Source: an archaeon (GTDB lineage Archaea; Asgardarchaeota; Thorarchaeia; Thorarchaeales; Thorarchaeaceae). Taken from it: a DNA stretch of 54,734 nucleotides. Below the pieces are notes generated by a model. The model did no database searches. It saw only the letters and a program-made list of their open reading frames with translations, and was not told where the DNA came from. The DNA lies in assembly GCA_024276825.1 (NCBI GenBank), contig JAJRWI010000071.1, positions 1 through 54,734 on the forward strand. Reading direction: 5' to 3'. A program made the translations under genes and the position numbers. The stretch's first letter is position 1. Each line of letters opens with the position of its first letter. Below, in pieces: positions 14,853 through 23,658 of the stretch.

Positions 14853-15083
14853 CTAGCTGATCTTTTCCATCTGAACATTGAGTATTGCATCACAATATTG
14901 ACACATAATACTTGTAGGCCCAGCCCATTTGAGATTGTTTCCATCTATTGCAGCTCCGCAGTTGTCGCATTTTTGTGGAATACGTGGGATTAGCAATGTG
15001 GGACTTGTGCTGATTGATGATGATCTCCTGTCAGTCTTCTTTCTTTTCTTTGCTTTTTTTATTATCCTTGTTCCGCAGCCCAT
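14853..15083 (-). CDS. Small zinc-ribbon protein
   Basis: A 76-residue protein starting at ATG 15083. The N-terminal half is very basic (KKAKKRKKTDRR); the C-terminal half is a zinc ribbon with KCDNCGAAI (about 39-47) and MCQYCDAIL (about 61-69). The frame stays open upstream to 15314, but that part covers the promoter of the divergent copper ATPase, so the shorter start is preferred. The basic tail suggests nucleic-acid binding; no function is known. It may share regulation with the ATPase gene because both promoters lie in the same 170 bases. Confidence 0.55.
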   Translation of the reverse strand: MGCGTRIIKKAKKRKKTDRRSSSISTSPTLLIPRIPQKCDNCGAAIDGNNLKWAGPTSIMCQYCDAILNVQMEKIS

Positions 15084-15133
15084 TATCTTCGCCTGATTGT
15101 TGATTTTCGCACCAGACTTGGTGTCAATGTAGA

Positions 15134-15160
15134 ATAGGTACAAAACAATACCTATAAATA
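15134..15160 (+). promoter_or_regulatory. TATA promoter of the copper ATPase overlapped by an inverted repeat
   Basis: ATAGGTA (15134-15140) and TACCTAT (15149-15155) form a perfect 7-base inverted repeat with an 8-base spacer. The right arm overlaps the TATA-like TATAAATA (15153-15160). This is the expected layout for a repressor competing with TBP/TFB. The PadR-type regulator with a metal-binding tail at 18330 is the best candidate (inference). Confidence 0.6.
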
Positions 15161-15254
15161 TATCGATGTAGATATATTTTTTAAGATAGAACGGGTGAGA
15201 TACGCAAGACTCTGTCATAGTGCATTCATAATCGTTCATCGGGTGTGTGGTAAA

Positions 15255-17261
15255 ATGGAGCACAAGCACGATCACAAAGCAATGGGCCATGAGGACAAGA
15301 AGATAAGTCATCATGAGATGATGGCACTGGACTTCAAAAAGAGGTTCATAATATCGATGATTCTCACGCCCCCAGTGGTACTTCTCTCACCGCTGGTGAG
15401 AACTTTACTAGGACTTGATTTTCTATCATTCCCTGGAGACCTATTTGTACTCTTTGGGATTTCCACTATGGTATATATCTATGGCGGCTATCCATTTCTC
15501 AAAGGCCTTGTTAAAGAAGTAAGAAAACGAAATCTTGGAATGATGACATTAATCGGTGTAGCCATCTCGATTGCATATTTCTACAGTGCAGCGGTTGTAT
15601 TTGGACTTGAAGGCTCGATGTTTTTCTGGGAGCTAGTGACACTAATTGATATTATGCTGGTCGGTCATTGGATTGAAATGCGATCTGTAATGGGTGCATC
15701 ACGTGCACTAGAAGCACTTGTTAAACTACTACCAACAACAGCGCATCTACTGATTGATGATGATGGTACTACAAAGGAAGTTCCCACTTCAGAACTGAAA
15801 AAGGGTGACCTTGTTCTAATCAAGCCTGGTGAGAGAATCCCTTCTGATGGTGTTATTGTCAGAGGACAGACAAGTATGGATGAGTCAATGATAACAGGCG
15901 AGTCAAAGCCCGTTGAGAAGGGTCCAGGTGACATAGTAATTGGCGGGGCCATCAATGGCGATGGTAGTACAGTTGTGAAGATTACCAAGACTGGCAGCGA
16001 AACCTATCTTGCTCAAGTGATTGATCTAGTAAAAGAGGCTCAAGAGAGTCGGTCAAGAACACAGGATCTTGCTAATCGTGCTGCGTTCATATTGACTATC
16101 ATTGCACTTGTTGCAGGCTCTCTCACACTGAGCATATGGCTGACTGTAGGTCAAAACCTGCAGTTTGGAATTGAGCGCGCTGTCACTGTCATGGTCATCA
16201 CCTGTCCTCATGCATTAGGTCTTGCAGTTCCTCTGGTTGTTTCAGTATCAACATCGATATCGGCTCAGAATGGCTTGCTTGTGCGTGATAGAGCAGCCTT
16301 TGAACGTGCCCGCAACCTGCAGGCTATTGTGTTTGATAAGACAGGCACACTCACAGAGGGAAAATTCTCGGTTGTAGATGTTGTCACTTTTGGAAGCCTT
16401 AATGAAACCGATGTGCTAAGCTTTGCTGCGTCCATTGAAACCAATTCGGAACATCCGATTGCACAAGGAATTGTTCGTGGTGCTAAGGAGCGTAATGTCA
16501 AGATAAAGCAGGTGTCGAAGTTTAAGGCAATTCCAGGGAAAGGAGCATCAGGAGAGGTTGAAGGAAGACGAGTGTTGGTCGTTAGTCCAGGATATCTCAA
16601 GGAGCATGGAATGTTGCCCTCTAGCGAGAAGCTTGATGAATTGTCCCAGAAGGGACACACAGTTGTTTACGTTCTTATTGACGATAAGCTTGTAGGAGCC
16701 TTGGCTCTTGCTGATGTAATTAGATCAGAGTCTAAAGTCGCAATTTCAAGGCTTAAAGAGATGGGAATAAAATGCATGATGTTGACGGGTGATAATCGGC
16801 ATGTTGCTCAATGGGTCGCTGAAGAACTTGACCTTGATGACTATTTTGCTGAAGTTCTCCCCCATGAAAAATCAGAAAAGATCAAGGAGATACAAGCACG
16901 CGGCCTAATAGTTGCAATGGTTGGAGATGGAGTGAATGATGCCCCAGCTCTCGCTCAAGCTGATATCGGAATCGCGATCGGTGCTGGGACTGATGTGGCC
17001 ATTGAAACTGCGGATATCATTTTGGTCAAGAATGATCCCAACGATGCAGTGGCAATACTTGGCCTTTCCAAGGCAACATATACTAAGATGGTTCAAAACT
17101 TGCTATGGGCCACAGGATATAATGCAGCTGCAATACCTCTTGCAGCGGGAGTATTGTATTCATTCGGAATACTACTTAGTCCTGCAATGGGAGCAGTGCT
17201 TATGTCTCTGAGTACGGTCATTGTAGCAATAAATGCGCGACTTCTCAAGTTCAAGGAGTAG
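15255..17261 (+). CDS. copB: CopB-type copper-transporting P-type ATPase
   Basis: About 668 residues from ATG 15255; the frame extends further up but GGTG-like bases and the His-rich start favour this ATG. The N-terminus is histidine-rich (MEHKHDHKAMGHEDKKISHHE) in place of an MXCXXC domain. Then come the actuator motif TGES (about 215), the metal-site motif CPHALG in helix 6 (about 317), DKTGTLTEG (about 360; phosphorylated Asp), SEHPIAQG (about 397), MLTGDN (about 510) and GDGVNDAPALAQAD (about 555). CPH in place of CPC marks the CopB subgroup, which exports copper and is often linked to Cu(II) or Cu(I)/Ag(I). It sits with a PadR/metal-binding regulator and a Met/His-rich surface protein. 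Confidence 0.93.
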   Translation: MEHKHDHKAMGHEDKKISHHEMMALDFKKRFIISMILTPPVVLLSPLVRTLLGLDFLSFPGDLFVLFGISTMVYIYGGYPFLKGLVKEVRKRNLGMMTLIGVAISIAYFYSAAVVFGLEGSMFFWELVTLIDIMLVGHWIEMRSVMGASRALEALVKLLPTTAHLLIDDDGTTKEVPTSELKKGDLVLIKPGERIPSDGVIVRGQTSMDESMITGESKPVEKGPGDIVIGGAINGDGSTVVKITKTGSETYLAQVIDLVKEAQESRSRTQDLANRAAFILTIIALVAGSLTLSIWLTVGQNLQFGIERAVTVMVITCPHALGLAVPLVVSVSTSISAQNGLLVRDRAAFERARNLQAIVFDKTGTLTEGKFSVVDVVTFGSLNETDVLSFAASIETNSEHPIAQGIVRGAKERNVKIKQVSKFKAIPGKGASGEVEGRRVLVVSPGYLKEHGMLPSSEKLDELSQKGHTVVYVLIDDKLVGALALADVIRSESKVAISRLKEMGIKCMMLTGDNRHVAQWVAEELDLDDYFAEVLPHEKSEKIKEIQARGLIVAMVGDGVNDAPALAQADIGIAIGAGTDVAIETADIILVKNDPNDAVAILGLSKATYTKMVQNLLWATGYNAAAIPLAAGVLYSFGILLSPAMGAVLMSLSTVIVAINARLLKFKE

Positions 17262-17292
17262 TACGAAACATCATGAGTGAAGGAATTGAATA

Positions 17293-18297
17293 ATGGCAAT
17301 TCATGAATATAGCAATAAATCGATAATAGTTGTTGCATGTGGACTAATCATGTTTGGATTGATGACAACTGGTTCAGTACAGGCCCTGACTCTCGATAAT
17401 CCTAGCTATGTCCTTGATCCGATTAACATAACAGCATATCTTAACAGTGATGGAACAACCTCAATCAGTCTTAGGGCCAGGGTCATCAATATTGGCAGTG
17501 AACCCATCAGTTCAATCGATATCCGCATAGACTCACTTGATATAACTCTAGTCAAGTCGACCATTAATGGACAGACTATGGACTCATCCTTGTCGGTGAT
17601 GGACAAACACACAATGATCACAATCTATAATCAAAAGGAGTTGGCAGTAAACGATTCAGTATGGATTAGCGCTGAACTTGTTTCAAACGACCTTCAGTTT
17701 AGTTTTGAGAACATTGTGGACATTGATTATCAATCAGCGAGCCTTGTATTTTACATGAAGCCTCATACATTCATCTCAAACTTTACATTCACAGCCATTC
17801 TGCCCAGCCATGCCATACTCATGCAGGAGTCTGTCATACCGCTATTTCCTAGATCCAATAACAACTTCACTGATGGAACAAATATGGGCTTCAGCTGGTT
17901 TGTTCAAGAACTTTATCCGGGACAGGAACGTGTCTTTATTGTAAGATATCAAATGTTCATTCCAGAACAAGCAACTGTTCAGAGTGATATTCTGACTTCT
18001 TCCTTTTTTATGATGATTGGGGCAATAATTGGAATTGCTATTGCTATGTCAGGACCCCGCGTGCTTTCAAAAATCAGACAACAGGGGTCAATGAATTATG
18101 TAGGCCTCACAACGGAAGAGGGGGCCATTCTAAGGGTCATCGAGCAACACGACGGAAAGTTCACCCAAAAGGAACTATATCGACAGTTGAATATTTCCGA
18201 GTCGAAACTTAGCTTGATATTAAGCGGTCTCGAAGAGCGTGAGATAATCAAAAGAGTTCGAAAAGGCCGTCAAAATACAATCTATGTGGTAAAATAA
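17293..18297 (+). CDS. Membrane-anchored winged-helix protein
   Basis: A 334-residue protein. It has a signal peptide or first helix at about residues 12-34 (IIVVACGLIMFGLMTTGSV), a beta-rich outside domain (about 35-230) with several N-glycosylation-type Asn sites, one membrane helix at about 238-254 (FMMIGAIIGIAIAMSG), and a cytoplasmic winged helix at about 275-334 (EEGAILRVIEQ, KELYRQLNISESKLSLILSGLEE, RVRKGRQNTIYVV). This is the layout of archaeal membrane-bound transcription regulators (COG2512-like). The outside domain may sense something at the cell surface. It lies 31 bases after copB and 32 bases before the PadR gene, so it is probably part of the copper-response operon. Confidence 0.75.
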   Translation: MAIHEYSNKSIIVVACGLIMFGLMTTGSVQALTLDNPSYVLDPINITAYLNSDGTTSISLRARVINIGSEPISSIDIRIDSLDITLVKSTINGQTMDSSLSVMDKHTMITIYNQKELAVNDSVWISAELVSNDLQFSFENIVDIDYQSASLVFYMKPHTFISNFTFTAILPSHAILMQESVIPLFPRSNNNFTDGTNMGFSWFVQELYPGQERVFIVRYQMFIPEQATVQSDILTSSFFMMIGAIIGIAIAMSGPRVLSKIRQQGSMNYVGLTTEEGAILRVIEQHDGKFTQKELYRQLNISESKLSLILSGLEEREIIKRVRKGRQNTIYVVK

Positions 18298-18329
18298 GAT
18301 GAATCAAATTATTAGATTATTGGAATATT

Positions 18330-18857
18330 ATGTCATATACAAATACCCCTCAAAACAGAGTAAAATGGAAATATTGGAGATTGAATGGATTGAGTGAAAA
18401 TTCAACAGAACAGAGCATGAGTGACATTCTATCGGACTTTTCGCAATTCTATATCCTGTTATTGCTTAGTGAGGGCCCAATTCATGGATATGGATTAATC
18501 AAGGAGTTCAAGAAGAGAACAGGCAAGACTCTAAGCGCAGGCACAATCTATCCTTTTCTGCAAAAGCTTGAAGAACAAGGTCTTGTTAAGCGATCAGAAA
18601 AGGCTGTTGGCAAAAAGCCGAAGATTATATATTCGCTAACTGCAAAGGGCAAGAAATTCACCGATGCGCTATTCAAAAGATTTGCAGCAATAACGGCTTC
18701 AGCAATAGAACCAAGTCTGCAAACCTGTTCCAGTTGTGGTGTACGAATTTACGAGGGAGGATACATTGAAGAGATAGATGGTCGAAAAATGGCCTTCTGT
18801 TGCGTTCATTGCGCAGCTGCATTCAAGGAGCATCAAGGTCACTCTCATCATTCATAG
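18330..18857 (+). CDS. PadR-family regulator with C-terminal metal-binding (TRASH/YHS-like) domain
   Basis: A 175-residue protein. Residues about 35-115 form a PadR winged helix (FYILLLLSEGPIHGYGLIKEF, LSAGTIYPFLQKLEEQGLV, PKIIYSLTAKGKKF). The tail has CSSCGVRIYEGGY (about 131-143) and FCCVHCAAAFKEH (about 156-168) and ends in GHSHHS. The cysteine pattern resembles TRASH/YHS domains that bind copper or other soft metals. With the CopB ATPase upstream this is probably a copper-sensing repressor or activator. The start may be an internal Met (SMSDILSDF), as the first ~28 residues are not typical of PadR. Confidence 0.85.
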   Translation: MSYTNTPQNRVKWKYWRLNGLSENSTEQSMSDILSDFSQFYILLLLSEGPIHGYGLIKEFKKRTGKTLSAGTIYPFLQKLEEQGLVKRSEKAVGKKPKIIYSLTAKGKKFTDALFKRFAAITASAIEPSLQTCSSCGVRIYEGGYIEEIDGRKMAFCCVHCAAAFKEHQGHSHHS

Positions 18858-18865
18858 GGCCATTT

Positions 18866-18913
18866 TTAAAAAAAAAAAAAAAGATGAAGAGGCAGTGAGA
18901 AAAGCACTGCCTC
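18866..18913 (-). terminator. Hairpin followed by a long T-run on the minus strand
   Basis: GAGGCAGTG (18889-18897) and CACTGCCTC (18905-18913) form a perfect 9-bp stem with a 7-base loop. On the minus strand it is followed, after a short gap, by a run of about 16 T (plus-strand A-run ending near 18882). It ends transcription of the Met/His-rich gene and may serve the PadR operon from the other side. Confidence 0.8.
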
Positions 18914-18923
18914 AAACAAAGGA

Positions 18924-20141
18924 CTAGCGTCTTTTGATCACTACTGCTGCAATGCCAATTATTGCAATTACTGCAACACTTGTTAATATCACAAAAGAGC
19001 CGGACATGTTCACAATTGGGCCAGCACCTTCAACTAATCCAATTGAAGGATCATGAACTAGGCTTCCATTATTGAAGTTGGGATATGCGAGAAAAACGGA
19101 TAATCCCATGCCAGTAGGATTGTATGAAGCAGTCACATTGACCATCTCAGTTTCACCGCCAACATGATTTATGATGGCCTTGTTCATCCATCTGTAATAG
19201 CCCTGCTCATTGCCGGTTGTGGTATCCACAAATTCAATCTCCTGCATATGGGATTCCATGATGTCTTCAAAGCGAGACTCATTCCCATAATTGGAGGTCC
19301 AGTCCATCTGTGATATCCCAGTCACATTCCGAGTGCGTTCATGAGTTCTATACATGTGAGTCTGTTGAAGCATGTGGTTCATTGCCATATTCTCACGAAG
19401 CATTGTCTGAATGGCTACACGAGTGTTGTTATTGGTAAATGGGAAATTCCCAATCTCGATGTCAACCTTGAGTTCAGACCCGCCCTCTATAGTGTAGAGA
19501 GCATTTGTGCCATCAGAAGCAGTAATGTTTCCAACATAATCGTTGGTATATATGTGTGCCCAGAATTGCAAAGTTACATTCTCAAAACGATCGATATCAT
19601 CTGAACTATTGCAGTATATTGGGGCCATCATATCCATGCCATGCATCTCGTGCTCTTCGCCCTCATCATCGACATGAATTCCACTCTTGGTATACTTTAA
19701 CCAGATCTCGGTCACATCACCATTGTCATTTAGTATCTCACCAGTCTGAATTGTCCACTCATATGCACCTAAAGGAGCAGCGTAGAGCAACTCATTATAC
19801 TGAAAGGCACCATCATCATTCGTGTCATTAAACTCGGTTATCATTGTATAGGCCATCATGAATCGGGCCATACTGCCATTAATATCGTTGTTGTACCAGA
19901 AATGGAACACCGGCATTTCCTTGACTGCCATTACTGTGATAACATCGGAGTTTATCCAAATGGCCTCATCATCCATCATGTAATCAGTCATATGATCCCC
20001 ACCGGGCATTCCTGGAAATGGAGTGATGGGCATTCCCATGTGATCATTATCACCATCGCCATGGGCACTTACTGGAAATGCTAGAACTCCAAGTGCAAGA
20101 ACTGAAAGCACTAACAGTGCAAACATTGATTTTTGTTTCAT
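18924..20141 (-). CDS. Met/His-rich surface protein, probably copper-related
   Basis: A 405-residue exported protein. A signal peptide (about 1-26, MFALLVLSVLALGVLAFPVSA) is followed directly by HGDGDNDHMGMP and further Met/His/Asp-rich stretches (GGDHMTDYMMDD, EEHEMHGMDMM, MNHMLQQTHMYRTHE), good ligands for copper. An EF-hand-like DTNDDGAFQYNELL lies at about 112-125. One C-terminal helix (about 381-402) ends in KRR, anchoring it outside the cell. I know no named family. It faces the copper operon, so a role in copper binding or delivery at the surface is likely. A TATA-like element (minus strand, 20175-20182) lies about 33 bases before the ATG. Confidence 0.7.
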   Translation of the reverse strand: MKQKSMFALLVLSVLALGVLAFPVSAHGDGDNDHMGMPITPFPGMPGGDHMTDYMMDDEAIWINSDVITVMAVKEMPVFHFWYNNDINGSMARFMMAYTMITEFNDTNDDGAFQYNELLYAAPLGAYEWTIQTGEILNDNGDVTEIWLKYTKSGIHVDDEGEEHEMHGMDMMAPIYCNSSDDIDRFENVTLQFWAHIYTNDYVGNITASDGTNALYTIEGGSELKVDIEIGNFPFTNNNTRVAIQTMLRENMAMNHMLQQTHMYRTHERTRNVTGISQMDWTSNYGNESRFEDIMESHMQEIEFVDTTTGNEQGYYRWMNKAIINHVGGETEMVNVTASYNPTGMGLSVFLAYPNFNNGSLVHDPSIGLVEGAGPIVNMSGSFVILTSVAVIAIIGIAAVVIKRR

Positions 20142-20507
20142 GGTCTTTTCACCAAGTCAGAAGATTTGGAGTTGGTATATAATGACTCTGAATCAAAATC
20201 AAAAAGGGTGGTTTGTAAAAGGAGTATCAATGCCCAATTGCTTGAAAAACGATTTATAAACCCTTTTCATTCTTTTAATGGCAGTCATTTGAATAGCAGT
20301 TTAACGAGTGATATTGGGAATTAACCAGTGATTACAAATATCTGATGGGTAATTAATTACGTACATTATCAACAGGTTCAAATTCATATATATGAGATAT
20401 TGATTCTGCGATATGCGAAAATGAACAATAGATTATGATTCAATATGAAACCAATTGATTCATATTTTATCTATTAATATGCTCTAATGATAAGGGAGTG
20501 AGAAAAG
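20142..20507. other. Divergent intergenic region with promoters
   Basis: A 366-base AT-rich gap between the Met/His-rich gene (minus) and the LRR gene (plus). It holds the TATA-like element of the former on the minus strand (20175-20182), a second TATA-like TTTATAAA near 20251, and an inverted repeat at 20442-20466. No ORF or RNA gene is convincing here. Confidence 0.5.
20442..20466. repeat. 8-bp inverted repeat upstream of the LRR gene
   Basis: AATATGAA (20442-20449) and TTCATATT (20459-20466) are exact inverted copies with a 9-base spacer, about 42 bases before the GTG start of the LRR gene. The spacing of the half-sites fits a dimeric regulator; it could also be a chance match in AT-rich DNA. 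Confidence 0.4.
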
Positions 20508-21584
20508 GTGTGCGACATAGTTCTTGAATATAAATTGAGAAATGGCAAGAAAGGTAAGGTTGAATTTGATACTGAAGATACTATACTGGACCTAGAGCAT
20601 AAGAATATAGTGGAGATTGATCTTAAGCCGCTCGAGGGATGCGGAAATCTAGAGGAGTTGAATCTCAATGCGAACTTCATTGAGTTTATTGACCTTACTC
20701 CATTGATTAAGTGTGAGAATCTTAAGATACTGCGACTCAATAAGAATGCATTGAAGACGATTGATATCAAGCCACTAAGTGAGCTTCGCTATTTGCAGAT
20801 ACTAGAGATCGGATCAAATGAGTTAGAAAACATCGATCTCACTCCATTGAAAAAATGCTCGAAGCTTGAAAGGCTTAGAATCTTTAACAATCATCTTAGA
20901 GAGATTGATCTCGCTCCGTTAAAGAATTGCATAGGACTTGAATATTTAGAGCTAGAGAGTAATATGCTCACAGATATTGACCTTAGGCCGCTTTCTAAAT
21001 GCACTGCGCTTGTTCAATTGAATCTGATGTATAACAAGTTAAAGACAATTGACCTCACTCCAATAAAAAATGCTACAGACCTGAAGTTTATCTATCTTCA
21101 GCATAACGAGCTTGAGAGCATTGACTTAAGTCCACTTAGTAAATGCATCCAGTTAAGAATTCTTCAGTTGGGAGGAAACAAGATTGAGAACATTGATCTA
21201 AGTCCTCTCTCGAAATGCATCGAGCTACGAAGGATAGGACTGGCGGTTAATCGTTTGCGTTCAGTCGACCTATATCCCCTATCAAATGCCATACATATCT
21301 TTAGCATTGATTTGGCAAGGAACCGATTGAATGAAATTGATCTGACCCCTCTGGCAGGATGGACCGCACTTGAGGAATTGTTCCTTTATAGTGAACATCC
21401 AAATGAGGAGAATGAGTTTCAAGTTCTTGATATTAGTCCACTGTTTAATTGTGAGTCTCTTGAAGACATTACTATTCCACCTGAAACGCAGCTTGTAGCA
21501 AAAGCTTCCTTGAGGAATAGAAAGGAAGTTCCCGATATCATTATGGAGTTTATAGAGGAAGATAGAATAGAATGGATTGAATAG
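20508..21584 (+). CDS. Leucine-rich-repeat protein with regular 24-residue repeats
   Basis: A 358-residue protein with no signal peptide or membrane helix, so probably cytoplasmic. From about residue 25 to 300 it is made of eleven or so repeats of 24 residues with the pattern LxxLxLxxNxLxxIDLxPLxxCxx, very regular in length. This is closest to SDS22/internalin-like LRRs. The last part (about 300-358) is a cap. Starts at GTG 20508 with GGAG about 9 bases upstream. LRR proteins are protein-protein scaffolds and are frequent in Asgard genomes; the partner is unknown. Confidence 0.85.
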   Translation: MCDIVLEYKLRNGKKGKVEFDTEDTILDLEHKNIVEIDLKPLEGCGNLEELNLNANFIEFIDLTPLIKCENLKILRLNKNALKTIDIKPLSELRYLQILEIGSNELENIDLTPLKKCSKLERLRIFNNHLREIDLAPLKNCIGLEYLELESNMLTDIDLRPLSKCTALVQLNLMYNKLKTIDLTPIKNATDLKFIYLQHNELESIDLSPLSKCIQLRILQLGGNKIENIDLSPLSKCIELRRIGLAVNRLRSVDLYPLSNAIHIFSIDLARNRLNEIDLTPLAGWTALEELFLYSEHPNEENEFQVLDISPLFNCESLEDITIPPETQLVAKASLRNRKEVPDIIMEFIEEDRIEWIE

Positions 21585-21632
21585 CATGTTCATATTATTC
21601 ATAATCAAATGCAATTCAAAGGAGATTTGAAA

Positions 21633-22277
21633 ATGGTAGTCGAATTAGATGACGCAACAAAGGAACAAGTCTTGGAATTATTTGGACAGCTTGAGCATGA
21701 TGTAAAAATTCACCTGTTTATTGAAGAACACGACTGTCTATATTGTGGAGATACGCGAGATCTCGTGGAGCAAGTAGCTGAGCTCTCGGATAAAATAGAG
21801 GTCGTTATTTATAAGGAAGCACTTGGCACAGATGTCGCGCGAGACCTTGGAGTCAAGTATCATCCAGCTACTATTATCCATGGTGAGAAGCCATACAAAG
21901 TGCGATTCTATGGAATTCCAGCAGGACACGAGTTCTCAGCATTAGTAGGATCAATCATTGATGTTTCCACTGGAAAACCTGCACTTGAGGGCGGCATTAT
22001 TGAGGACATTAAAAGTATTGATAAGCCTGTGCACCTGCAAGTGTTCACAACGCCCACATGTCCATATTGTCCCGCCATGGTCAGACTGGCACATCAAGCA
22101 GCCATATTGAACCCACTGATTGAAGCAGACATGATTGAAGCATTGGAATTTCAAGAACTGTCCAAGAAGTATCAGGTCTTTGGTGTGCCAAAGACAGTAA
22201 TCAATGAAACAGTTTCTGTGGAGGGCCTGATCCCTCCAGAGCTCTTTGTGGAGAAACTCTTTGAAGCAGTGGATTAG
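21633..22277 (+). CDS. Glutaredoxin-like protein disulfide oxidoreductase (PDO)
   Basis: A 214-residue protein of two thioredoxin-fold units, as in archaeal PDO. The first active site is CLYC (about residues 36-39) and the second is CPYC (about 143-146); the second unit has the cis-Pro segment GVPKTVI (about 186-192). The start is ATG 21633, preceded by GGAGAT six bases upstream; an ATG at 21609 lies before that site. It passes electrons from thioredoxin reductase to disulfides in cytoplasmic proteins. The thioredoxin reductase gene is convergent and next to it. Confidence 0.92.
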   Translation: MVVELDDATKEQVLELFGQLEHDVKIHLFIEEHDCLYCGDTRDLVEQVAELSDKIEVVIYKEALGTDVARDLGVKYHPATIIHGEKPYKVRFYGIPAGHEFSALVGSIIDVSTGKPALEGGIIEDIKSIDKPVHLQVFTTPTCPYCPAMVRLAHQAAILNPLIEADMIEALEFQELSKKYQVFGVPKTVINETVSVEGLIPPELFVEKLFEAVD

Positions 22278-22287
22278 AAATATTAAT

Positions 22288-22308
22288 GCCTAGGAATTCA
22301 TCCTAGGC
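22288..22308. terminator. Bidirectional hairpin between convergent genes
   Basis: GCCTAGG (22288-22294) and CCTAGGC (22302-22308) form a perfect 7-bp stem with a 7-base loop, placed between the stops of the PDO and thioredoxin reductase genes. On the plus strand it is followed by a T-rich stretch. Confidence 0.65.
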
Positions 22309-22319
22309 TCTCGATTTTA

Positions 22320-23264
22320 TTAAAACGCCTCCTCTTGACGACATGACATGATGAACTCATGCTCATTGACATAGAGATAGGCCTGATATGCTGCATGAAC
22401 GCCCTCTGCAACACCTGTGATTGCCTGTTTGAAGATACTGTCAACAACATCGCCAGCGGCAAAAACACCTTCAACATTTGTCTTGCTTGTTCTGTCAATC
22501 ATTATCTCGCCTTTCTCATTTGTCTTCACACCCAATTTCTTTGCAAGCTCAGAATGGGGTATCCCACCAATTGCTACAAAGACACCGTCAAGAGAGAGCA
22601 GATTGGATCCATTATGGGGATTGTCTAGGCGTACGCCAGTCACTCGATCATCCCCTATGATCTCAGTAATGTTAGTCTTGGTGATGACTTCTATTTTTGG
22701 CTCCTTCTCAATTCTCCTTGCATTCACTGGTTCAGGCCGAATCTTTTCGCGTCTATAAATGATGTATACCTTTTTGCAGTATTTAGCGAGAAGCAAGGCC
22801 TCCTTTGCAGCACTGTCACTGCCACCAATGACAGCAACAACTTTGCCTTTGAACAAGGGGGCATTACAAAGAGCACAATAACTGACACCTCGATTCTTGA
22901 ATTTGTCATGGCCTGGAACTTCAAGTTCCCGTTCTTTCATCCCAGTCGCGAAGATTAGCGACCTAGCAAAAAATGTCTTGTCTTCGGTAATGACATAGAA
23001 GAAATTGTCTTCAGTACGAAAGACATCCATAACAATTCCCTGTTCAATATAGGTTGGATAGTCAAGGGCATGTGCCTTGATTTTTTCAGCAAGTTCTTTC
23101 CCGGTTAATTGAATGAAGCCTGGATAATTCGCCACATCATCAGTGAGAGTTATGGTCCCACCATCAATCTCTCCAATCACTGCAACTGATAAGTCAAGAC
23201 GAGCAGCATACATTGCAGAGGCATAACCTGTCACCCCACTACCTATAACAGCCACATCATACAT
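22320..23264 (-). CDS. trxB: Thioredoxin reductase
   Basis: A 314-residue flavoprotein with FAD motif VAVIGSGVTGYASA (about 4-17), the redox-active CALC (about 133-136) and NADPH site VVAVIGGSDSAAKEA (about 146-160) with YRREKIRPEP (about 174-183), which suits NADPH. C-terminal FAD motif GVFAAGDVVD (about 267-276). It is followed on the opposite strand by the PDO gene and preceded by a small glutaredoxin-like gene 3 bases away in the same direction, so the two form an operon. The CxxC is CALC, a form found in archaeal enzymes, instead of CATC. Confidence 0.93.
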   Translation of the reverse strand: MYDVAVIGSGVTGYASAMYAARLDLSVAVIGEIDGGTITLTDDVANYPGFIQLTGKELAEKIKAHALDYPTYIEQGIVMDVFRTEDNFFYVITEDKTFFARSLIFATGMKERELEVPGHDKFKNRGVSYCALCNAPLFKGKVVAVIGGSDSAAKEALLLAKYCKKVYIIYRREKIRPEPVNARRIEKEPKIEVITKTNITEIIGDDRVTGVRLDNPHNGSNLLSLDGVFVAIGGIPHSELAKKLGVKTNEKGEIMIDRTSKTNVEGVFAAGDVVDSIFKQAITGVAEGVHAAYQAYLYVNEHEFIMSCRQEEAF

Positions 23265-23267
23265 TTT

Positions 23268-23510
23268 CTAACCCCCTATTAATCTGCTAATTCTTCGTTC
23301 CACTCGTTTCCCAAAACCAACAAATACCGAATTATCAAGTTCAATTACCGGTATTGCCTTCTGACGCGTCTTCTCCTGGATCTCCTCAAAATATTTGGGA
23401 TCATCTAATACGCAAATCTCATTGAAACTTATTCCCTTTGAAGATAGGAATTCTTTCAATCTTTTGGAATGGGGACACTGAGGTGCTGTATAAATTGTGA
23501 TCTTCGCCAT
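23268..23510 (-). CDS. Glutaredoxin-like protein with CPHS active site
   Basis: An 80-residue thioredoxin-fold protein: ITIYTAPQCPHSKRLKEFL (about 3-21) with one active-site cysteine (C-P-H-S), KAIPVIELDN (about 56-65, cis-Pro) and FVGFGKRVERRISRLIGG at the end. The start is taken as ATG 23510 (MAKIT); an ATG 15 bases upstream is possible. A single cysteine suggests monothiol chemistry: deglutathionylation-like exchange or Fe-S transfer. It is co-transcribed with thioredoxin reductase. Confidence 0.85.
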   Translation of the reverse strand: MAKITIYTAPQCPHSKRLKEFLSSKGISFNEICVLDDPKYFEEIQEKTRQKAIPVIELDNSVFVGFGKRVERRISRLIGG

Positions 23511-23658
23511 CTCATCACGCTCCATGCAAATTATTAATGTCAGCTTATCTTATAAGTTGATTTTGACCAGAAAAAATCAAAATCCCAATCCATTTAAAAG
23601 TGAATTAACACTTGTAATTATGGCCAAGGAGGACAAACTAAGATTTGAGGACTGATTG

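Noticed and set aside
15084..15314. N-terminal extension of the zinc-ribbon ORF with a hydrophobic stretch
   Set aside because: It runs across the TATA box and operator of the divergent copper ATPase, so the shorter start is more likely.
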